Source: an uncultured Alphaproteobacteria bacterium (GTDB lineage: Bacteria > Pseudomonadota > Alphaproteobacteria > HIMB59 > GCA-002718135). From it: DNA of 38,096 nucleotides. The number at the start of each line of letters is the position of its first letter. Within the stretch, counting starts at the first letter, position 1. The translations under genes were made by a program, and so were the position numbers. Of the stretch, positions 33,511-38,096 are shown one piece after another. Under the pieces are notes generated by a model. It saw only the letters and a list, made by a program, of their open reading frames with translations. It did not search any database and had not been told where the DNA came from. The DNA lies in contig CABXSY010000014.1 in the NCBI GenBank assembly GCA_902514875.1, positions 1 to 38,096 of the forward strand. Direction: 5' to 3'.

Positions 33511-34500
33511 TTAGATATTTATCCATTTTTTTTCTTTTTCTGATTGGTAAATTGATTCCATGATACTGCTTCTCAATGCAGCTTCCGAAGGAGTTACTAA
33601 GTTTTTTGTATTGTTATTAATTAATGAATTAAGAAATAAATCAAATGCATGAGGCAATCTTTCTGGTAAGTTTTCTTCTATTCTTTCTGTTTTTTTACCA
33701 TCCTTATTTTCGTTTATAATTAATTGCTCATTCGTTGTTCTTGCATGAGCTTTTGTTCCACTTACAAAAATACTATATGGCTGCGCTATATCTATCCATC
33801 CAGCAGCAATACTAGCTATCAATCCACTTTTAAATTTTATTAATGCTTCTCCACTCTCTTCACAACCTGGATATTGATTATATACTTTCGTAAAGGTTGC
33901 ACTTACTGACTCAACATCAGAAAAAAACCACAAAAGAAGATCTAAAACATGTGTTCCTAAATCACCAAAAGCCCCAACACCTGCAACTTTAGGGTCTGTC
34001 ATCCACTGATAGTTTTTGAAAATATCCCTCATAATACCATCGTGACAATTAACGAGTCGAATTCTTGAAATATCACCAAAATAATTTGCAGTAATTAATG
34101 CTTTAAGCTTTATATAAATAGGATTGCTTCTCATAAAATAGCCAGTTTGGAAAATAATTTTTGACGACTCAATTAAATTTGCCATTTCAAAGGAGTCTTT
34201 TTTTCCTATCCCCAAAGGTTTTTCTATAAAACAATGTTTTTTATTCTCGGTAATTTTTTTAACTAATTCATAGTGCAAATTAGTTTCTGAACATACAATA
34301 ACACCATCTAAATTAGGTTCTTTCAATAAATCAATATAGTTATTGTAATTCTTACATTTTAGTTTTTCAGAATCACTTTTAGACCTGTTCTTATCTTTAT
34401 CCCAAACACCAATGCAATTAATCTGATTGTTTGAATTTACCCTAGAGATAAAATTTGGCGTATGAATATGTGAGGTTCCAATAAAAGCAATATTTTTCAT
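33511..34500 (-). CDS. Gfo/Idh/MocA-family sugar oxidoreductase (6), atypical loop
   Basis: A 329-residue family member whose first-strand loop is AFIGTSHIHTPNF instead of a G.G..G motif. This resembles the His-rich loop of oxidoreductase 2 (GVEHRHIFG). EKPLGIG and GAFGDLGTHVLDLLLWFF (catalytic Asp and His) are standard. It follows the Dpp-type ATPase gene after 10 bp. The changed loop suggests either a different cofactor position or a non-oxidative role such as C-O bond cleavage, as known for some members, but this is speculative. Confidence 0.86.
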   Translation of the reverse strand: MKNIAFIGTSHIHTPNFISRVNSNNQINCIGVWDKDKNRSKSDSEKLKCKNYNNYIDLLKEPNLDGVIVCSETNLHYELVKKITENKKHCFIEKPLGIGKKDSFEMANLIESSKIIFQTGYFMRSNPIYIKLKALITANYFGDISRIRLVNCHDGIMRDIFKNYQWMTDPKVAGVGAFGDLGTHVLDLLLWFFSDVESVSATFTKVYNQYPGCEESGEALIKFKSGLIASIAAGWIDIAQPYSIFVSGTKAHARTTNEQLIINENKDGKKTERIEENLPERLPHAFDLFLNSLINNNTKNLVTPSEAALRSSIMESIYQSEKEKKWINI

Positions 34501-34510
34501 AATAATTTAA

Positions 34511-35503
34511 TTAATTACAATTTACGCAACATTGATCAACCCAGTGTCCTGGCTCAACCTCTATTAAACCCATCTCGGTATTACCATTTCTACAATTATC
34601 ACATGGATTAGGACATCTTGTTCTAAAGACACAACCTGAAGGAGGATTTAAAGCACTTGGTATTTCACCTTTTAGTTCTATAGCTTTTGATTTATTTTCT
34701 GGATCTATTGATGGAATAGATGAAAGTAATGCTTTTGTGTATGAGTGTTTAGGGTTTTTAAATAATTTTCTTGATGGAGCCATCTCAACTATATGCCCTA
34801 AGTACATTACAGCAACAATATCACATACATGAGCAACTACACTTAAGTCGTGGCTTATAAATAAATATGTAAGATTAAGTTCATTTTGAAGTTGTTTTAA
34901 AAGATTTAATATATCTGCTTGTATGGATACATCTAATGCGGCAACACTTTCATCTGCAACAATAAATTTAGGATTACTGACTAAGGCTCTTGCTATTGAA
35001 ATACGTTGTCTTTGACCACCAGAAAAAGCATGGGGAAATCTTCTTAAATGCTCTAGATTTAATCTGCATTTTGATGCTATATCTCTAACCCTATCATCAG
35101 TTTCTTGCCTTGAATTTGTTATTCTCATAACTTCTAAAGGTTCAGCAATAATATCTCTTACTGTCATCCTTGGACTTAAAGCTGCATAAGGATCTTGGAA
35201 AATTAATTGTGCTTTCTTTCTATATTCTTTTAAATCTTGTTTGTTTATATTTGTTAAATCATAATCTGTTTCATCATCATGAAAAATAACATTTCCTGAA
35301 CTAATTTTGTTAGCACCAAGTATTGCTCTTCCTAATGTTGTTTTACCGGATCCTGATTCACCTACTAATCCAAAAAATGATCCTTTTTTAATTTTTATAT
35401 TAATATTGTTTACAGCATGTATTTTTTGTTTTTTAGAAATAAAGTTCTCTTGATAATCAAAATCAACTGAAACATTATTTACTGATATTAAATTCTCACT
35501 CAT
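34511..35503 (-). CDS. Dpp/Opp-type ABC importer ATPase (DppF/OppF-like)
   Basis: A 330-residue ATPase. Walker A GESGSGKTT lies at 48-56, the signature reads FSGGQRQRISIARAL and Walker B is VADESVAALD; Ser replaces the usual Pro. The C-terminal oligo_HPY region ends in a Cys-rich tail (CVFRTRCPNPCDNC and QCCVNCN). Tails of this kind hold an iron-sulfur cluster in some Dpp systems. An in-frame TTG at 35515 extends the frame, but the ATG at 35503, two bases after the preceding stop, is the more natural start. The last codons lie in a 112-bp stretch identical to the end of the neighbouring ATPase gene. Confidence 0.92.
   Translation of the reverse strand: MSENLISVNNVSVDFDYQENFISKKQKIHAVNNINIKIKKGSFFGLVGESGSGKTTLGRAILGANKISSGNVIFHDDETDYDLTNINKQDLKEYRKKAQLIFQDPYAALSPRMTVRDIIAEPLEVMRITNSRQETDDRVRDIASKCRLNLEHLRRFPHAFSGGQRQRISIARALVSNPKFIVADESVAALDVSIQADILNLLKQLQNELNLTYLFISHDLSVVAHVCDIVAVMYLGHIVEMAPSRKLFKNPKHSYTKALLSSIPSIDPENKSKAIELKGEIPSALNPPSGCVFRTRCPNPCDNCRNGNTEMGLIEVEPGHWVDQCCVNCN
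34527..34638. repeat. 112-bp perfect direct repeat, copy 1 (3' end of dppF-like gene)
   Basis: These 112 bases are identical to 35522-35633, at an offset of 995. They encode the Cys-rich C-terminal tail (from CVFRTRCPNPCDNC to the VDQCC segment). Divergence starts abruptly on both sides, which points to recent gene conversion or a duplicated module and not slow common ancestry. Confidence 0.97.
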
Positions 35504-35505
35504 AA

Positions 35506-36486
35506 CTAACCACAATTAATACAACATTGATCAACCCAGTGTCCTGGCTCAACCTCTATTAAACCCATCTCGGTATTACCATTTCTACAATTATCACATG
35601 GATTAGGACATCTTGTTCTAAAGACACAACCTGTTGGTCTATCTAATGGACTAGGTATATTACCTGGTATTGGTCTAAGCGGCTCATCTAAATTATTTAT
35701 ATCAGGAAGAGCCTCGAGTAATCCTTTGGTATATGGATGTTTTGGATTTTTAAGAATTTCATTTACAGGACCTTTTTCTACCACACTACCTAAATACATC
35801 ACTGCAACATGATCAGCTACTTGGGCAATAACACCTAGGTCATGAGTTATAAAAATTACACCCATTTGGTACTCTTTTATAATATCTTTAATCAAATTGA
35901 TTACTTGTGCTTGAATTGTAACATCTAATGCTGTTGTTGGTTCATCTGCTAATAATAGTTTAGGCATTGTTGATAATGCCATTGCTATCATAGCTCTTTG
36001 CCTCATTCCTCCAGATAATTCAAATGCGTATTGATTAAACCTTTTCTCTGCATCAGCTATGCCTACTCTTTTAAGCATATTTATAGATATTGATTTTGCC
36101 TCATCTTTATTAATATTTTTATGTATTAGTAATTGCTCAACCATTTGATTCCCAATTTTTATAGCTGGCGCAAAACTTGCCATAGGTTCTTGAAAAATCA
36201 TTGAAACTTTACCACCTCTAATTTTTTTTAAATCTTGTTTAGAAGTGAATTTAAGAACATTTTCATTATCCAAAATTATTTCTGCATCTTCGTTATATAA
36301 AGTATTTCCTGAATTTAATTGCATGATTGATTTTGCAGTAACAGATTTTCCAGATCCAGACTCACCAACAATTCCAAGAACTTCCCCTTGATCAATTGAT
36401 ATGGATATATTTTCTACAGCTGTTATTTGACCTTCATCAGTATCAAATTTAACATCCAAATTTTTAACTTCTAACAAATGACTCAT
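35506..36486 (-). CDS. Dpp/Opp-type ABC importer ATPase (DppD/OppD-like)
   Basis: A 326-residue ATPase with Walker A GESGSGKSV at 41-49, EPMASFAPAIKIGNQ after the Q-loop, the signature ELSGGMRQRAMIAMAL and Walker B LLADEPTTALDVTIQAQ. These DppD hallmarks separate it from the DppF-like protein. It ends in the same Cys-rich tail (CVFRTRCPNPCDNC, QCCINCG). It overlaps the permease gene upstream by 4 bp (ATGA). Together the two ATPases drive a peptide/oligosaccharide importer. In this sugar neighbourhood an oligosaccharide is a plausible substrate. Confidence 0.93.
   Translation of the reverse strand: MSHLLEVKNLDVKFDTDEGQITAVENISISIDQGEVLGIVGESGSGKSVTAKSIMQLNSGNTLYNEDAEIILDNENVLKFTSKQDLKKIRGGKVSMIFQEPMASFAPAIKIGNQMVEQLLIHKNINKDEAKSISINMLKRVGIADAEKRFNQYAFELSGGMRQRAMIAMALSTMPKLLLADEPTTALDVTIQAQVINLIKDIIKEYQMGVIFITHDLGVIAQVADHVAVMYLGSVVEKGPVNEILKNPKHPYTKGLLEALPDINNLDEPLRPIPGNIPSPLDRPTGCVFRTRCPNPCDNCRNGNTEMGLIEVEPGHWVDQCCINCG
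35522..35633. repeat. 112-bp perfect direct repeat, copy 2 (3' end of dppD-like gene)
   Basis: Second copy of the repeat at 34527-34638, with no mismatch over 112 bp. The few codons before the stop (INCG against VNCN) and the sequence upstream (from the PTGCV/PSGCV position) already differ. Confidence 0.97.
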
Positions 36487-37646
36487 TTATTTATCTTATG
36501 TGGATCAGCAGCATCCCTTAATCCATCTCCAACGTAGACAAAAGTAAGTATTAAAACTACTAGAAAAAAAACAGGTATAAAATACCATTGATAATTCAGA
36601 AGTACATCTGCTTTTGTTGCATTTTGTAAAAGTACTCCTAGAGAATTAACGGGCTCTCTTAAACCTAATCCAATAAAACTAAGAGCAGTTTCAGATAGCA
36701 ACATATATGGAAAACTAATTACTAAATCTACAATTATGTAGCTAGTGAAGCTTGGTAGCAAATGCCTCGCAATAATATGTGTTGAAGATGCTCCACATAA
36801 TTTTGCAGCTAATATATACTCCTGACTTCTTTCACTTAGTAAATGAGTTCTTACTCTTCTTGCTAATGTTGGCCATGAAATCAATCCTAACAAACAAGAA
36901 ATAAAGAAAAATCGAAGTTCTGAGCTCCATTCTAATGGGGCAAATGCAGCAAGACACATAAATAAAGGTATTGGAGGTACCGTTCTAATTGCATCTGTAA
37001 ACATTTGGAGTAAACTATCTATCCAGCCTCCATAATATCCGGAAATACCTCCAATAATTAATGACAAAACAAATGATATAAATACACCAAGAGTTCCTAC
37101 TGCAAGTGAAACATAAATTGCACTAAGTGTTCTACTAAATAAATCTTTACCTGCCTTGTCAGTACCAAAAAGATGAATACCACCTTCGTCTACTCCAAAT
37201 AAATGAGTATTAAATATAAATCCAGGAATTTTAAAATCTAACATTTTCCCTGGAAGGTTAATGTTAAAATCAAATACTTTGTATTCCCAACCTTTTACAA
37301 AAAAATAAACATATCTTCTTTTTTCAGTATCAGTTTTGTAGACCCATCTAAAATTTGTATCTGCACCCCTATATTTTGTTAATGTGTGAAGAAACGGTCT
37401 TGATGAAAATCCATTTTCATCCCAGAACATAGGTATTTGAGGGGCGCCATTTTCGTAATCTTTATCACGTCCGTTAATAGTCGGATCATAAGGTGATAAG
37501 AAGTCTGAAAATAAACTACATATTATCATAAAGAGTAATATTGAACCTGCAATCATGGCAGATTTATTTCCAAAAAAACGAGTTCTAACTAACTGCATTT
37601 GAGTAGCCGTATAGTAAGCTTCCTTTTTACTTGAACTAACCTCCAC
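36483..37646 (-). CDS. Dpp/Opp-type ABC importer permease (DppC-like) with enlarged periplasmic loop
   Basis: A 387-residue permease (OppC_N then BPD_transp_1); typical DppC is about 300. After the first helix (about 32-50) comes an extended region of roughly 110 residues rich in aromatic and charged residues (DKDYENGAPQIPMFW, KGWEYKVFDFNI). HLFGTDKAGKDLFSR and five helices follow. The EAA loop AAKLCGASSTHIIARHLLP is intact. The start is GTG at 37646, supported by AAGGAG (37653-37658) 6 nt upstream. It overlaps the DppB-like stop by 11 bp. The large loop recalls sugar-importing Opp systems, but I cannot fix the substrate. Confidence 0.9.
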   Translation of the reverse strand: MEVSSSKKEAYYTATQMQLVRTRFFGNKSAMIAGSILLFMIICSLFSDFLSPYDPTINGRDKDYENGAPQIPMFWDENGFSSRPFLHTLTKYRGADTNFRWVYKTDTEKRRYVYFFVKGWEYKVFDFNINLPGKMLDFKIPGFIFNTHLFGVDEGGIHLFGTDKAGKDLFSRTLSAIYVSLAVGTLGVFISFVLSLIIGGISGYYGGWIDSLLQMFTDAIRTVPPIPLFMCLAAFAPLEWSSELRFFFISCLLGLISWPTLARRVRTHLLSERSQEYILAAKLCGASSTHIIARHLLPSFTSYIIVDLVISFPYMLLSETALSFIGLGLREPVNSLGVLLQNATKADVLLNYQWYFIPVFFLVVLILTFVYVGDGLRDAADPHKINK

Positions 37647-38096
37647 CCATAACTCCTTTTCTTATTCTTGGATCCATAATTGCTAAAATTATATCTGTTA
37701 TAAAATTAACAAAAACTATTGTCGCTGTAAGTAAAAAAATTATTGCACCTGCTAATTGTTGGTCATTAGATCTAGCTAGAGCTTCTATTAATAGTGCTCC
37801 TGCTTCAGTTAAAATTAGTATTAGAGCAACTATTGGAAGTGCGCTAAAAATTCTATTTAAGTCAAAACCAATTGAATTTATTACAGGACCTAATGAATGC
37901 TTAGCTGGATATCGCCACAGTAAACTCATTCCTGATACACCTCTTGCTCTTGCAGCCATTACATATAGCTTATCATTTTCATCTAACATCAGAGCTCTCA
38001 CTGTTTGAAGTGCAAAAGCAGTTGCATTCCAACCTAATACGAAAATAGGTAACCATGCTCTGCTTAGAAAATCCATTAATTTTGCTGACGACCAGG
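37636..38096 (-). CDS. Dpp/Opp-type ABC importer permease (DppB-like), C-terminal part
   Basis: The reading frame stays open to the right edge, so the visible 153 codons are the C-terminal half of a permease of about 320-340 residues. The codons before the internal Met at 38076 (WSSAKL) are also in frame, which argues against that Met being the true start. Visible are SRAWLPIFVLGWNATAF, the EAA-type loop (MAARARGVSGMSLLWRYPAK) that contacts an ATPase, and two C-terminal helices ending in MDPRIRKGVMGGG, the usual DppB end. The periplasmic binding-protein gene of this transporter, if linked, would lie beyond the window. Confidence 0.9.
   Translation of the reverse strand, partial: WSSAKLMDFLSRAWLPIFVLGWNATAFALQTVRALMLDENDKLYVMAARARGVSGMSLLWRYPAKHSLGPVINSIGFDLNRIFSALPIVALILILTEAGALLIEALARSNDQQLAGAIIFLLTATIVFVNFITDIILAIMDPRIRKGVMGGG
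37653..37658 (-). promoter_or_regulatory. Shine-Dalgarno AAGGAG fixing the GTG start of the dppC-like gene
   Basis: AAGGAG on the minus strand lies 6 nt before the GTG at 37646 and inside the end of the upstream permease gene. The only ATG nearby is in the upstream permease frame, so this site decides the start. Confidence 0.65.

Noticed and set aside
35504-35515. TTG start four codons upstream of the DppF-like ATG
   Set aside because: The ATG two bases after the preceding stop matches the family start and needs no rare start codon.

Overview
The window is about 38 kb of very AT-rich DNA (roughly 30 % GC by eye) packed with carbon-catabolism genes. Spacers are tiny and start/stop codons often overlap (ATGA, TAATG). 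I see no mobile element, RNA gene or CRISPR array. The AT bias, compaction, many ABC importers with alphaproteobacterial-type enzymes and absence of any recognisable transcription factor suggest a streamlined marine alphaproteobacterium (SAR11, HIMB59 or AEGEAN-169-like). That placement is inference; no phylogenetic marker is present.

Region A (1-9669, all minus strand) is one long operon read from 9669 down. It encodes a periplasmic sugar-binding protein, two RbsC-type permeases and an RbsA-type ATPase. These are followed by an aldo/keto reductase, L-fuconate dehydratase, a lactonase-type amidohydrolase, a GH29 alpha-L-fucosidase, an L-rhamnose/L-fucose mutarotase and the start of 2-keto-3-deoxygluconate kinase (cut by the window edge). 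It reads as uptake and non-phosphorylative oxidation of L-fucose or a related sugar such as L-galactose.

Region B (9771-24922, mixed strands) holds a hexuronate set: mannonate dehydratase (uxuA), a fructuronate-reductase-type dehydrogenase (uxuB) and a divergent uronate isomerase (uxaC-like). kdgK of region A would complete the route to KDPG. Also here are an Ldh2/ComC-family dehydrogenase, a YdfG-like SDR, three Gfo/Idh/MocA oxidoreductases, a sugar phosphate isomerase/epimerase-like protein and a MalEFGK-type sugar importer. A D-2-hydroxyacid dehydrogenase gene sits inside the importer operon.

Region C (25058-31521) has a fucose/arabinose-isomerase-like protein with a Gfo/Idh/MocA partner. 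On the minus strand follow comD and comE (two-subunit sulfopyruvate decarboxylase-type ThDP enzyme), a YihV-like PfkB kinase and an SlcC-like hydroxyacid dehydrogenase. This combination hints at organosulfonate (sulfolactate/sulfopyruvate) metabolism and is the most interesting part of the window. An aldose 1-epimerase lies just upstream.

Region D (31521-38096, minus strand) has an EamA transporter, two more Gfo/Idh/MocA oxidoreductases and most of a Dpp/Opp-type ABC importer (two ATPases, one complete and one partial permease). The two ATPase genes share a perfect 112-bp repeat at their 3' ends. Factor-independent terminator-like hairpins follow each of the two binding-protein genes, inside the operons, and probably raise binding-protein mRNA above that of the membrane subunits.
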